From NCBI GenBank assembly GCA_036377595.1, contig DASUYB010000006.1:39350-103349 (forward strand): a stretch of DNA of 64,000 bases, written 5' to 3'. The notes beneath the pieces were generated by a model. The model ran no database searches, was not told the origin of the DNA, and worked only from the letters and a program-made list of their open reading frames with translations. Of this stretch, positions 17,342 through 26,424 are shown piece after piece. The DNA is from Longimicrobium sp. Lineage in GTDB: Bacteria; Gemmatimonadota; Gemmatimonadetes; Longimicrobiales; Longimicrobiaceae. How positions within the stretch are numbered: position 1 is the stretch's first letter; the number at the start of each line of letters is the position of its first letter. Both the position numbers and the translations under genes were made by a program.

Positions 17342-18173
17342 CCTGCACGCCGGCGCGCGCGGCGACCTGCGCGGCGCCAGTGCCGCCCGCGACGCCGCCC
17401 GCGCCCGCTGGGCCGCGCGCGGCGGGCTGGCCCACGCCGAGGAGTCGCTCCGCGCGCGCCTCTCCGCCGCCTCCGCGCCGCCGCCCACCGACACGCTCGT
17501 GGTGGCCGCGGAGACGCTGGACTACGACGGCGTCGCGGTGCGGGTGACGGTGACCGACGCGCGCGCCCGGCTCCAGCTCAACCTGGCCACCGCCGCCGAG
17601 CTCCGCGCGCTGGCCTCAGCCGTGGGGATGTCGTCCGACCAGGCCTACGCCTTCGCCTACGCGGTGACGGGATGGCGGGTGAGCCGCGGCCCGCGGTGGA
17701 TGGCTGCGCCGGAGGACACGCTGGCGCCGGCGCTCCGTCCCCCCGCGGGCGCCTTCCGCGCGGTCGAGGAGCTGCGCGAAGTGCCCGGCGTGACCCCCGC
17801 GGCGTACCGCGCGCTGGCGCCGCTCCTCAGCGTGGCGGGCGACGGGCGGGTGAACCTGAACTCCGCGCCGGCGGCGGTGCTGCTGACGCTGCCGGGGTTC
17901 GGTCCCGACGCGGTGCGCGCGGTGGTGGAGCGGCGGCGCGCGGCGCCCTTCCTCGGCGCGTACGAGGTCGTCGCCGCGCTCCCGGTGCTGTCGCGCGAGC
18001 GGGTGCAGGACCGCATGGCCGAGCTGCTCGCGCGCGCCGCCTTCGCCCCGCACCACGCCGAGGTGCGCGTGGAGGCGCGGGGCGCGGGGCCGGCCGAGCG
18101 GGCGCGGATCCGCGCGGTGGCGGTGCTGGCCGGCGGCCGCCTGGCGCCGCTGGCGGAGATCGAGGAACGCTGA
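17265..18173 (+). CDS. gspK: Pseudopilus tip protein GspK
   Basis: 302 residues. A GGAGGAACCG ribosome-binding region precedes the ATG. The short leader [19 protein letters not shown] lacks the +5 Glu, which is typical of GspK. The body has the GspK pattern [16 protein letters not shown] and a helix-hairpin-helix-like stretch ([19 protein letters not shown]). It caps the pseudopilus. This is the last gsp gene here; the prepilin peptidase (GspO) is not in the window. Confidence 0.88.
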   Translation: MRVGRRGFALVAVLWALVLAAALAADLHAGARGDLRGASAARDAARARWAARGGLAHAEESLRARLSAASAPPPTDTLVVAAETLDYDGVAVRVTVTDARARLQLNLATAAELRALASAVGMSSDQAYAFAYAVTGWRVSRGPRWMAAPEDTLAPALRPPAGAFRAVEELREVPGVTPAAYRALAPLLSVAGDGRVNLNSAPAAVLLTLPGFGPDAVRAVVERRRAAPFLGAYEVVAALPVLSRERVQDRMAELLARAAFAPHHAEVRVEARGAGPAERARIRAVAVLAGGRLAPLAEIEER

Positions 18174-18201
18174 AGCAGACGGGAACCATCGCCCTTCCCC
18201 T

Positions 18202-19272
18202 TTGATCGAGAAGATGCGGGAGCCCAGCCGTCCCATCGTCCCCTTCCGGAGCGCCGGCAGCGCCGCGGCGACCGCGCGCGTGCTTTCCGCGCCGGCCGCG
18301 GCGCCGCGCGAGGCCGCGGACGGCGCGTTCCTGGGGCGCAGCCCGCGCGTGCTGGCGGCGCTCGAGGTGGCGCGGCTGGTGGCCGACAGCACCGCCACCG
18401 TGCTGGTGCAGGGCGAGAGCGGAACGGGAAAGGAGCTGCTGGCCCGCATCGTCCACGAGCACAGCCGGCGCGCGCGCGGGCCGTTCGTGGCGGTGAACTG
18501 CGCGGCCATCCCCGAGACGCTGCTGGAGAGCGAGCTGTTCGGGCACGAGCGCGGCGCCTTCACCGGCGCGGCGTCGCGGCGGCTGGGGCGCTTCGAGCGG
18601 GCCAGCGGCGGCACGCTCTTCCTGGACGAGGTGGGCGACATGAGCCCCACCATGCAGGCCAAGATCCTGCGCGTGCTGCAGGAGCACGAGATCGAGCGCG
18701 TGGGCGGCGACACCCCCGTGCGCGTGGACGTGCGCGTGGTGGCGGCGACGAACCGCGACCTCGAGGCGGAGGCGGCCGCCGGCCGCTTCCGCGAAGACCT
18801 GTACTACCGGCTGGCCGTGGTCGTCGTCCAGCTTCCCGCGCTGCGCGACCGAGGCGACGACGTGGACCTGCTGGCGCGGCGCTTCCTGGAGACCTTCGCC
18901 GCCGAGCACGGGCGCCCGGTGCGCGGCGTGTCGCCCGACGCGGCGGCGCGGCTGCGCGCGTACACCTGGCCGGGGAACGTGCGGCAGCTGCGCAACGTGA
19001 TGGAGCGCGCGGTGCTGATGGCCGACGGCGAGGTGCTGCGTGCCGAGCACCTCGCCCCCGAGGTGCTGGCGGCCACCGCCGCGCCCGAGCCCGACGGCGA
19101 CGGCCGCTTCCTTCCGCTGCGCGAGCTGGAGCGCCGCCACATCCGCCGCGCGCTGGACCTGTCCGGCGGCAACCTGGGCGACACCGCGCGGATGCTGGGC
19201 ATCCACCGCAACACCCTGCGCCAGAAGCTCCGCCAGCTCGACGGCCGCAAGCCCGGCGACTCGGCCGTCTAG
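18202..19272 (+). CDS. Sigma-54-dependent transcription activator without receiver domain
   Basis: 356 residues. A 40-residue N-terminus with no sensor domain is followed by the AAA+ module. This has Walker A GESGTGKE (71-78), the sigma-54 contact loop GAFTGA (118-123), Walker [13 protein letters not shown] and the [11 protein letters not shown] sensor region. A C-terminal Fis-type helix-turn-helix ends it ([20 protein letters not shown]). It melts promoters held by RpoN and normally binds enhancers 80-150 bases upstream. Start could be TTG 18202 or ATG 18214. It follows gspK by 28 bases and precedes the giant oxidase gene, its likely target. Confidence 0.9.
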   Translation: MIEKMREPSRPIVPFRSAGSAAATARVLSAPAAAPREAADGAFLGRSPRVLAALEVARLVADSTATVLVQGESGTGKELLARIVHEHSRRARGPFVAVNCAAIPETLLESELFGHERGAFTGAASRRLGRFERASGGTLFLDEVGDMSPTMQAKILRVLQEHEIERVGGDTPVRVDVRVVAATNRDLEAEAAAGRFREDLYYRLAVVVVQLPALRDRGDDVDLLARRFLETFAAEHGRPVRGVSPDAAARLRAYTWPGNVRQLRNVMERAVLMADGEVLRAEHLAPEVLAATAAPEPDGDGRFLPLRELERRHIRRALDLSGGNLGDTARMLGIHRNTLRQKLRQLDGRKPGDSAV

Positions 19273-19477
19273 GCAATCTCGAAAGATAACCGCGGGATTC
19301 GGGCGTGTTGGGCGCTTAGACGCCCAAACGGGCTGCGCGCGCCGTAGGCCACGATACTACTGTGGCCAACGGCGCCGGGCCCCGCCGCGCCCGCCATCCG
19401 CCCGCGACGACGCATCGGTGCGCGCGCGGCGGGTCCCGGCCCTCCGGGCGCGCATCCCTCACGCGAAGTCCCGCCCC

Positions 19478-19613
19478 GCGCTGAGTTCTCCCCTCCCCTG
19501 CGCAGCGGGGAGGGGCCGGGGGAGGGGGCCAGCCTCCGCCGCCCGCGCGAGTGTCCTCACCCCTACCCCTCCCGGTACGGGAGGGGTGGCGAGCCTGGGC
19601 GAGCCGGGGAGGG
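19478..19613. repeat. Two G/C-rich hairpin repeats 3' of the activator gene
   Basis: 19478-19540 is the standard REP-like element in the GCGCTGAGTTCTCC orientation. At 19564-19613 is a second type: CCCCTCCCGGTACGGGAGGGG hairpin followed by TGGCGAGCCTGGGCGAGCC. The second type has a near-identical copy at 40854-40903. The stretch from the activator stop (19272) to here contains no convincing gene. Confidence 0.75.
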
Positions 19614-19899
19614 CGCAATGCCGCGGCACACTCCGATCCTTCATCATCATCCGAAAATTATCTCTTTTGTAGCGATATCCGGTCATTCCCCGGTCATCCG
19701 TCCGCGCGGACGACGGCCCTCCCGTCCCGGAGGCGCGGCGGCAATGTCGGCGCCGTCCATTCGCCCGTCATCGGGATGCGCGCCGCGGCTCCATCCATTC
19801 GGAATCCGGAGACGCGAATGTGCTGCTAATTCTTTATCACATCTCGATTTCCCACCTTGATGGCCCCACCCTTCTTCACCCTCACGCTCTCCCCCGATA

Positions 19900-19945
19900 C
19901 ACAGATCCTGTGCCTGCGACGGCGCCCGTGCACATGATCTGTGCA
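19900..19945 (+). promoter_or_regulatory. Twin enhancer-like palindromes upstream of the oxidase gene
   Basis: Site 1 (19900-19912) is CACAGATCCTGTG. Site 2 (19931-19943, read on the minus strand) is CACAGATCATGTG, identical at 12 of 13 bases. Site 2 lies within a perfect 6-5-6 inverted repeat, TGCACA-TGATC-TGTGCA (19929-19945). The sites are centred about 140 and 110 bases before the predicted start of the sigma-54 promoter, the usual place for enhancer-binding activators. Binding is inferred, not shown. Confidence 0.55.
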
Positions 19946-20021
19946 TGATCGCCGCGTCAACGAAATGTCACATCGCGGCCCATCCTGCTCATCGTCAACA
20001 ACTTGTCGTAAAACATCAGTT

Positions 20022-20036
20022 TGGAACACGGGTTGC
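20022..20036 (+). promoter_or_regulatory. Candidate sigma-54 (-24/-12) promoter of the giant oxidase gene
   Basis: TGGAACACGGGTTGC keeps the invariant GG and GC at ten-base spacing. It matches TGG-A-C-TTGC of the consensus TGGCACGNNNNTTGC at most conserved places. It lies about 215 bases before the oxidase ATG and downstream of the twin palindromes. Confidence 0.5.
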
Positions 20037-20251
20037 CTTTGCGCGCCGCCGGACCCTCCCGCGCACCGGCACCCGCGCGCCAGCCCGGCTCCCGCTCGTG
20101 CAGCCGACCCGGCGTGCCGCGCCGTCCGCATCCCGCGCCACCACGCGCGCGCGGACGCGCGCCGCCCGGAGCCCGCGTGCCGCCGCGCGTGCCGGAGCGC
20201 GGGGGGCCCTACCCGGCTGCAACCCACACATCACCGGCAGGACGGACGCCC

Positions 20252-23200
20252 ATGCGACGAGCTCCCCAACCCCTGCCGCCGTGGCGCGGCGCGGCACGCC
20301 TGGCACTGGCGCTGCTGCTCGCGCTCGCGGGGGCCGTTCCCCTCCACGCCCAGTGCACGCGCACCAAGATCGCCAAGGTCGTGGCGCTGGAGCAGTTCAT
20401 CTGGTACAACCGCCTGGGCGCCAACGCGCCCGACGCGCTGCTCTTCGCGCTGGAGCAGGACGTGGTGTCCAGCAGCGGCGGCGCCGCCACGACCGGCGAC
20501 GCGCGGCTGCGCGACGGCCGGCGTCCGCGCCCGGTGGTGCTGCGCGTGAACGCGGGCGAGTGCCTGCGGATCACGCTCCGGAACCTGCTGTCGCCGCAGA
20601 ACGGCACGCACCCCGACACCACCCGCGCCGTCTCCATCCACGTGGTGGGGATGCAGCTGGTGAACACCATCTCCGACGACGGCAGCGCCGTGCAGGCCAA
20701 CCCCTCGTCGCTGGTGGAGCCGGGGAGCTCCATCACCTACACGCTGTTCGCCGAGAAGGAGGGCACCTACCTCCTGCATTCGGCCGCGCAGATGACCGGC
20801 GGCGAGGGCGACGGCGGGCAGATCGGCCGCGGGCTGTTCGGCGCGGTGAACGTGGAGCCGCCCGGCGCCGAGTACTACCGCAGCCAGGTGACCGCCGAGG
20901 ACATGCGGCTGGCCTCGCTCGACGCCTCGGGGAACCCGCAGTTCGTCAACGGCTACCCGAAGATCGACTACACCAGGCGCTACCTGTCCGGCCCGCTGAG
21001 CGGCCGCCCGATCCTGAACATGCTCAAGGGCGACACCATCGTGTGGTCGGACATCAGCGCCATCATCACCGGCCCCAACCGCGGGAACTTCGCCGCCACG
21101 GCGTATCCCAACCCCGGGGTGCCCGTCTATCCGCAGCGGCTGAAGCCCTTCCGCGAGCACACGGTGATCTTCCACGACGAGGTGGGGCTGGTGCAGGCGT
21201 TCAACCCCATCTTCGACAGCACCACCTTCAAGCACACGCTGCACGGCGGGCGCGACGCCTTCGCCATCAACTACGGCACCGGCGGGATCGGCGCCGAGAT
21301 CCTGGCCAACCGCTTCGGGCTGGGCCCCATGTGGCGGTGCAACGACTGCAAGTTCGAGGAGTTCTTCCTTTCCTCGTGGGCGGTCGGCGACCCCGCCATG
21401 GTGGTCGACATCCCCGCGGCGGCCGACTTCGACCCGGCGCATCCGCCGGCGCCGGGGCCGCGGGCGACGAAGGCGCTCTATCCCGACGACCCGTCGAACG
21501 TGTTCCACAGCTACGTGAACGACCACGTGAAGATCCGCAACCTTCACGCGGGGCCCAAGGAGCACCACATCTTCCACCTGCACGCGCACCAGTGGATCAA
21601 CACGCCGAACGACTCGCTCTCCAACTACAAGGACAGCCAGGCGATCGGACCGGGCGCGGGCTTCACCTACGAGATCACCTACGGCGGCGGCGGCAACCGC
21701 AACGACACGCCGGGCGACGCCATCTTCCACTGCCACTTCTATCCCCACTTCGCGCAGGGGATGTGGGGGCTGTGGCGCAACCACGACGTGTTCGAGGGGG
21801 GCACGGTGCTGGGCACCGACGGCCGCCCCGCCCCGGGAAGCCGCGCGCTTCCCGACGGCGAGATCGCCGCGGGGACGCCGATCCCCGCCGTCGTCCCCAT
21901 CCCCACCTACGCGCTGGCGCCGCTCCCGGCCGACAGCATGAAGGGGTATCCCTTCTACATCCCCGGCGTGGCCGGGCACCGGCCGCCGCAGCCGCCGCTG
22001 GACCTGGCGTGGGACGGCGGGCTGAAGCGCCACGTGGTCACCGGCGGGGTCAGCACCTTCCCGGCGCTGAACACCCGTGACTTCAGCAAGCACGACTCGC
22101 TGCTGACCGTCAACTTCCTCCCCGACACGGGCACCGTGGACGAGCGCGTGGCCATGCGCTTCCACGCGCGGCTGGGGTACCCGGGCCCCATCGCCGACAG
22201 CTGGCTGACCACGGGAACGTTCGAGACCAACGGCCTGCCGCCTACCTGGGGCGCGCCCTTCGCCGACCCCTGCGGGATCCGCGGGGTGCGCATGGGCGAC
22301 TCGCTGGACTACAAGGCGGCCTCGTTCCAGATCACCGCCTTCTACAACAAGGCCAACTGGTCGTTCAGCCAGCACCGCATGTTCGGCCTGTGGGCCGACG
22401 TCAACGCCTTCATCGCGCAGACGAAGGCGCCCGAGCCGTTCTTCTTCCGCGCGCGCAACGGCTCGTGCCTGACCTACCACCTGGTGAACCTGATCCCGGC
22501 CGAGTACAACGTCGACGACTTCCAGGTGCAGACGCCCACCGACATCATCGGGCAGCACATCCACCTGGTGAAGTTCGACGTGACCTCGTCCGACGGCGCC
22601 GCCAACGGGTGGAACTACGAGGACGGCGCGCTGAGCCCCGACGCGGTGCGCGAGGTCATCCGCGCTATCCGCAGGCAGAACGGGTGCACCGGGCTCAACT
22701 CGGGAGATGCCAGGGACGGGACGAACGCCTGCCCCGTGGCCAGGTACCACCCCTACTCGGGCTTCCAGGGCAACCCCGCCTGGCTGGGGGCGCAGGAGAA
22801 CATCCAGCGCTGGTGGGTGGACCCCGTCCCGCGCGGCGGCGGGAAGGCCACGCCGCTCCCCACCATCTTCACGCACGACCACTTCGGGCCCAGCACGCAC
22901 CAGCAGGTGGGGCTGTACGCCGGGCTGCTTCCCGAAGACTCGGGGACGGTGTGGCGCGACCCGGAGACGCTGGCGACGTTCGGCGGGCGCTTCGACGGCG
23001 GGCCGACCAGCTGGCGCGCCGACATCCTCTACACGGCCACCCCCAACCGCTCGTACCGCGAGTTCGGCATCCAGATCGCCGACTTCTCGCTCGCCTACGG
23101 CGCGGAAGGGTTCGTGGGGAACCTGGGCCGCACGCCGCCCATCAACCCCCCCGGCCGCGACGACGTGGGGCTGCCCTACCTGCTGCGCCCGCCGTTCGCG

Positions 23201-25717
23201 CGGGGCACCGGCGTGTGCCCCAACGGGATGTCGGCGGCGCTGGGGTGCCCCGAGATCATCTCCGCCGACGACCCGGGGATGATGCTGATCAACTACCGCA
23301 ACGAGCCGGTGGCCCTGCGCGTCCGCAACCCCACGGGGAACGCGCAGCCGGCGGACAGCACCGGCGACCTGTCGCTGGCGTACTGGAACCGCGTGGTGCG
23401 GCGCGACGCCCGGCTCAACACCTTCGGGCCCTACGGCCAGCGGGTGGGCGAGCAGCCGCGCGACCCCTTCACCCCGCTGCTGCGCACCTACGAGGACGAC
23501 CGCATCCTGGTCCGCCTGCTGGTGGGGGCGCACGAGGAAGGGCACAACTGGGGGATCAACGGCACCCGCTGGCTGTTCGAGCGGCTGGCGCCCAACTCGG
23601 GCTTCCGCGCCAGCCAGATGGCGGGGATCAGCGAGTGGCACGAGTTCGCGCTCAGCCCGCTGATGTCCAACCGGCGCGACAGCGTGGCCGATTTCCACTA
23701 CCGCGGCGGCAGCGCGGTGGACGACCAGTGGGTGGGGCAGTGGGGGATCATCCGCGCCTACCGCACCCCGCGGAAGGACCTGGCGCGGCTCGACGACTTC
23801 CGCCCCGTCTCCAGCAGCCGCGACGCGGCCGAGAAGGACGCGGCCGCGGGGCGTCTGGCCACCGTCGACGGCTACAACTCGTTCACCGTCAAGACGCAGT
23901 TCCCGGTGCCCGACGACTCGACCACGTGGAAGGGGAGCGTGGCCACGGCCGACGCCACCTCGCCGTCGAGCAGCGGCCCCGTGGCCACGCGGATGGCCAC
24001 GGCGGTGGCCACCTCGTCCGACAGCGTGCAGGCGGGGTACGGCAACGACGCGCAGGGCGGGATCGACTACGACCAGTTCGAGTACGACCCCGACACCGGT
24101 ACCGAGACCGTGCTCTCGACGGACCCGAACGCGGGGACCAAGTCGCTGTCGCCCACGGGGAACACGGTGGCGCCGGCCACCCAGAGCGGGGCCACGATGT
24201 CGATGTCGGCGGCCACCACCACCAGTACCACCGAGTACAAGAGCCAGCCCGGCTCGAGCAACGTGGGCTTCTGGGGGGTGTGTCCGCGGGTGGCGCCGCT
24301 GCGCCTGTTCGAGATCAGCGCCATCCCGGCGTCGAAGCTGCCGGGCGGGCGGCTGGTCTACAACCCGCGGACCACGAATGGCGGGCCGCTGTACGACCCG
24401 ACGGCGGTGGTCTACGTGTACGACGCCGATCTCAGCAACGGCCAGCTCACGCGCAACCCCGAGCCGCTGGTGCTGCGCGCCAACGCGGGCGACTGCGTGC
24501 TGGTGCGGCTGCGCAACCGGCTGCCGAGCGTGCTGCCCGACACCAACGGGTTCAACACGCTGCCGATGATCGTGGACCAGTTCAACGCCAACCAGGTGCG
24601 CCCCTCGGCGCGCGTGGGGCTGCACGCGCAGCTGGTGTCGCTCGACGTGCAGTTCTCCGACGGCTCGGCGGTGGGCGCCAACCGCAACACCACCGTGCTG
24701 CCGGGCGAGTACCGCTGGTACCAGTGGTACGCGGGCACCGTGTATCCGGTGGGGAACGGCAACAAGCTGCGCGCCACCCCGGCCGAGTTCGGGGCCATCA
24801 ACCTGACCTCGTCGGACCGCATCCAGCACTCCAACAAGGGTGCCATCGCGGGGCTGATCGTGGAGCCGCGGAACACCAGGTGGACGGTGGACCCGACCAA
24901 TCGCGCGGCCGCGGTGATCCGCCGCCGAAGCGACGGGGCCACGCTGTTCAAGGAGGGGGTGATCCTCTTCCAGGACGACGTGAACCTGCTGTTCGGCAGC
25001 GCGGCCACGCTCCCGGCCATCGACTGCACGCGCACCGAGGAGCCGGTGAAGGAGTGCGCAACGGGGGCGCGCATCGCGAGCCACACCTTCGCGGCCGGCG
25101 CGCCGGTGCCCAACATCGGCGGCGAGGACGACGCGGAGGACTCGGGGGCCAAGGGGCTGAACTACCGGACGGAGCCGATGTGGTTCCGCCGCGGGTTCGC
25201 GCCCGACGCCGACTTCAACTTCACGCGCAACCTGGACTTCCGCACCATCCTGAAGGGCGATTCGGCGCAGACGCCGTTCTTCCGGGCGGTGGCGGGCGAC
25301 TCCATCCGCCTGCGGGTGCTGGAGCCGCAGGGGCACGCGCGCAACCACGTGTTCGTGCTGCACGGGCACGTGTGGGAGCAGGAGCCGTACGCCGACAGCT
25401 CGCGCACCATCGCCGACAACCGCTTCAGCGAGTGGAAGGGCGCGCGCGACGGCCACGGCCCGGGCGAGCACTTCGAGGTGGTGCCGCGGCACGGCGCCGG
25501 AAGCATCAACCGGGTGCCGGGCGACTACCTGTTCCGCGACCAGGCGTCGTTCGGGTTCGACTTCGGGATCTGGGGGATCCTGCGGGTGGTCCCGCCCTCG
25601 GGCGCCACCACGACCACCACGACGGGCGGCACCACCGCGCCGGCTGGGGCCACGATGACGAAGATGTCCGGCAGCTGCACCATCGACCCGCAGACCGGCG
25701 CCACGGTCTGCAACTGA
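20252..25717 (+). CDS. Giant secreted multicopper-oxidase-like protein (MofA/MnxG-type size and plan)
   Basis: 1,821 residues with a signal peptide ending AVPLHAQ. Two clear copper motifs lie in the N-terminal third: HxxHxH as HHIFHLHAHQW (438-448) and HCHxxxHxxxxM as HCHFYPHFAQGM (493-504). HIH (769-771) and HDHFGPSTH (875-882) come later and may supply the other half of a trinuclear site. The last third repeats the first: LRVNAGECLRITLRN matches LRANAGDCVLVRLRN. Its copper residues are degenerate (NHVFVLHGHVW, no HCH). A Thr/Ser linker (around 1310-1330) separates the parts. Size and plan recall manganese-oxidising MofA/MnxG proteins. Export by the neighbouring type II system is likely. Substrate is inference. 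Confidence 0.78.
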   Translation: MRRAPQPLPPWRGAARLALALLLALAGAVPLHAQCTRTKIAKVVALEQFIWYNRLGANAPDALLFALEQDVVSSSGGAATTGDARLRDGRRPRPVVLRVNAGECLRITLRNLLSPQNGTHPDTTRAVSIHVVGMQLVNTISDDGSAVQANPSSLVEPGSSITYTLFAEKEGTYLLHSAAQMTGGEGDGGQIGRGLFGAVNVEPPGAEYYRSQVTAEDMRLASLDASGNPQFVNGYPKIDYTRRYLSGPLSGRPILNMLKGDTIVWSDISAIITGPNRGNFAATAYPNPGVPVYPQRLKPFREHTVIFHDEVGLVQAFNPIFDSTTFKHTLHGGRDAFAINYGTGGIGAEILANRFGLGPMWRCNDCKFEEFFLSSWAVGDPAMVVDIPAAADFDPAHPPAPGPRATKALYPDDPSNVFHSYVNDHVKIRNLHAGPKEHHIFHLHAHQWINTPNDSLSNYKDSQAIGPGAGFTYEITYGGGGNRNDTPGDAIFHCHFYPHFAQGMWGLWRNHDVFEGGTVLGTDGRPAPGSRALPDGEIAAGTPIPAVVPIPTYALAPLPADSMKGYPFYIPGVAGHRPPQPPLDLAWDGGLKRHVVTGGVSTFPALNTRDFSKHDSLLTVNFLPDTGTVDERVAMRFHARLGYPGPIADSWLTTGTFETNGLPPTWGAPFADPCGIRGVRMGDSLDYKAASFQITAFYNKANWSFSQHRMFGLWADVNAFIAQTKAPEPFFFRARNGSCLTYHLVNLIPAEYNVDDFQVQTPTDIIGQHIHLVKFDVTSSDGAANGWNYEDGALSPDAVREVIRAIRRQNGCTGLNSGDARDGTNACPVARYHPYSGFQGNPAWLGAQENIQRWWVDPVPRGGGKATPLPTIFTHDHFGPSTHQQVGLYAGLLPEDSGTVWRDPETLATFGGRFDGGPTSWRADILYTATPNRSYREFGIQIADFSLAYGAEGFVGNLGRTPPINPPGRDDVGLPYLLRPPFARGTGVCPNGMSAALGCPEIISADDPGMMLINYRNEPVALRVRNPTGNAQPADSTGDLSLAYWNRVVRRDARLNTFGPYGQRVGEQPRDPFTPLLRTYEDDRILVRLLVGAHEEGHNWGINGTRWLFERLAPNSGFRASQMAGISEWHEFALSPLMSNRRDSVADFHYRGGSAVDDQWVGQWGIIRAYRTPRKDLARLDDFRPVSSSRDAAEKDAAAGRLATVDGYNSFTVKTQFPVPDDSTTWKGSVATADATSPSSSGPVATRMATAVATSSDSVQAGYGNDAQGGIDYDQFEYDPDTGTETVLSTDPNAGTKSLSPTGNTVAPATQSGATMSMSAATTTSTTEYKSQPGSSNVGFWGVCPRVAPLRLFEISAIPASKLPGGRLVYNPRTTNGGPLYDPTAVVYVYDADLSNGQLTRNPEPLVLRANAGDCVLVRLRNRLPSVLPDTNGFNTLPMIVDQFNANQVRPSARVGLHAQLVSLDVQFSDGSAVGANRNTTVLPGEYRWYQWYAGTVYPVGNGNKLRATPAEFGAINLTSSDRIQHSNKGAIAGLIVEPRNTRWTVDPTNRAAAVIRRRSDGATLFKEGVILFQDDVNLLFGSAATLPAIDCTRTEEPVKECATGARIASHTFAAGAPVPNIGGEDDAEDSGAKGLNYRTEPMWFRRGFAPDADFNFTRNLDFRTILKGDSAQTPFFRAVAGDSIRLRVLEPQGHARNHVFVLHGHVWEQEPYADSSRTIADNRFSEWKGARDGHGPGEHFEVVPRHGAGSINRVPGDYLFRDQASFGFDFGIWGILRVVPPSGATTTTTTGGTTAPAGATMTKMSGSCTIDPQTGATVCN

Positions 25718-25757
25718 CGGACGGCTGACGGCGGATCGAATCTCGATGAACCTTCAC

Positions 25758-25789
25758 CCCGGCCCGCGGCGGACACGTCGCGGGCCGGG
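25758..25789 (+). terminator. Hairpin terminator of the giant oxidase gene
   Basis: Perfect 11-bp stem CCCGGCCCGCG / CGCGGGCCGGG with a 10-base loop, 40 bases after the stop, followed by CTCTTGT. T-run is weak. Confidence 0.6.
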
Positions 25790-25848
25790 CTCTTGTCCCC
25801 GTCCGCAGGCCCCGTGAGACCCTCCCCCCGCGGCTGAGGCCGCGTACC

Positions 25849-26202
25849 CCCTCCCGATAACGGGAGGGGGTAACTTCGAGCGCGCGGTGCAGCCGTTTTC
25901 GCGCTCCTCGCCTCACGTGCGACGCAATCGTGGCGGCCCGCCCCGCTCTCCACTCCACCCCGGTCGCCGCGCTAAGTTCTCCCTCCCCTGCGAAGCGGGC
26001 GGAGGGGCCGGGGGAGGGGGCCATCCGGCGGCGGGTACGAAGTTTCCTCCCAGCGCCGACCCCGTTCCCCGCGCTGAGGTCTCCCCTTCTCCTGCTGTCG
26101 GGAGAAGGGGCCGGGGGATGAGGGTCCTCCCCGCGCAGCGGGGAGGATGCTGGCCCCACACGCCGAAGCCCCTCCCCCGATTCGTTCGGGAGAGGGGCTT
26201 CG
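25849..26202. repeat. Cluster of G/C-rich hairpin repeats between oxidase and CorC genes
   Basis: Four hairpins lie in this gene-free stretch. CCCCCTCCCGATAACGGGAGG is at about 25850-25871. A standard REP-like copy lies at 25968-26022 and a variant (CTCCCCTTCTCCTGCTGTCG) at 26068-26123. A neat stem, GAAGCCCCTCCCC with GGGAGAGGGGCTTC, lies at 26164-26202. They separate two convergent genes and probably end both transcripts. No ORF here looks real. Confidence 0.7.
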
Positions 26203-26248
26203 TCAGGTTGCGGCTCGTGTCCGCGGCGACTGTGCGGCGACAGGCCAC

Positions 26249-26311
26249 AGATCCTTCGGCCTGCAGGCATTCGAACCGACGCGGCTACGGTCTGGCCGGC
26301 CTCAGGATGAC
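26249..26311. repeat. GTCATCCTGAG...GAAGGATCT repeat unit (inverted)
   Basis: AGATCCTTCGGCCTGCAGGC opens the unit and GGCCTCAGGATGAC closes it. It matches the unit at 13558-13621 closely, including the inner GGTCTGGCCGGCC part. A partial second end (CCTCAGGATGACGTCGG) follows at about 26341. Confidence 0.7.
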
Positions 26312-26381
26312 GTCGGTGTGGGCTTGGTGCGCGGCAACGGCCTCAGGATGACGTCGGGTAGGCGCGGTGCGCGGGCGCGAA

Positions 26382-26424
26382 CGCACTCACGCACTCACGC
26401 ACTCAGCACTCAGCACTCATTCAG
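26382..26424. repeat. CACTCAG/CACTCAC heptamer array at the CorC gene stop
   Basis: Units CGCACTCA / GCACTCAC / AGCACTC repeat with period 7-8. The array runs into the stop codon and last codons of the minus-strand CorC/HlyC gene (stop at 26417-26419). It belongs to the same class as the other heptamer arrays found just 3' of genes. Confidence 0.65.

Noticed and set aside
20231..25492. A 1,753-codon open frame antisense to the giant oxidase
   Set aside because: It is a G/C-driven shadow; composition is His/Arg/Val-biased without domains, while the plus strand has signal peptide and copper motifs.
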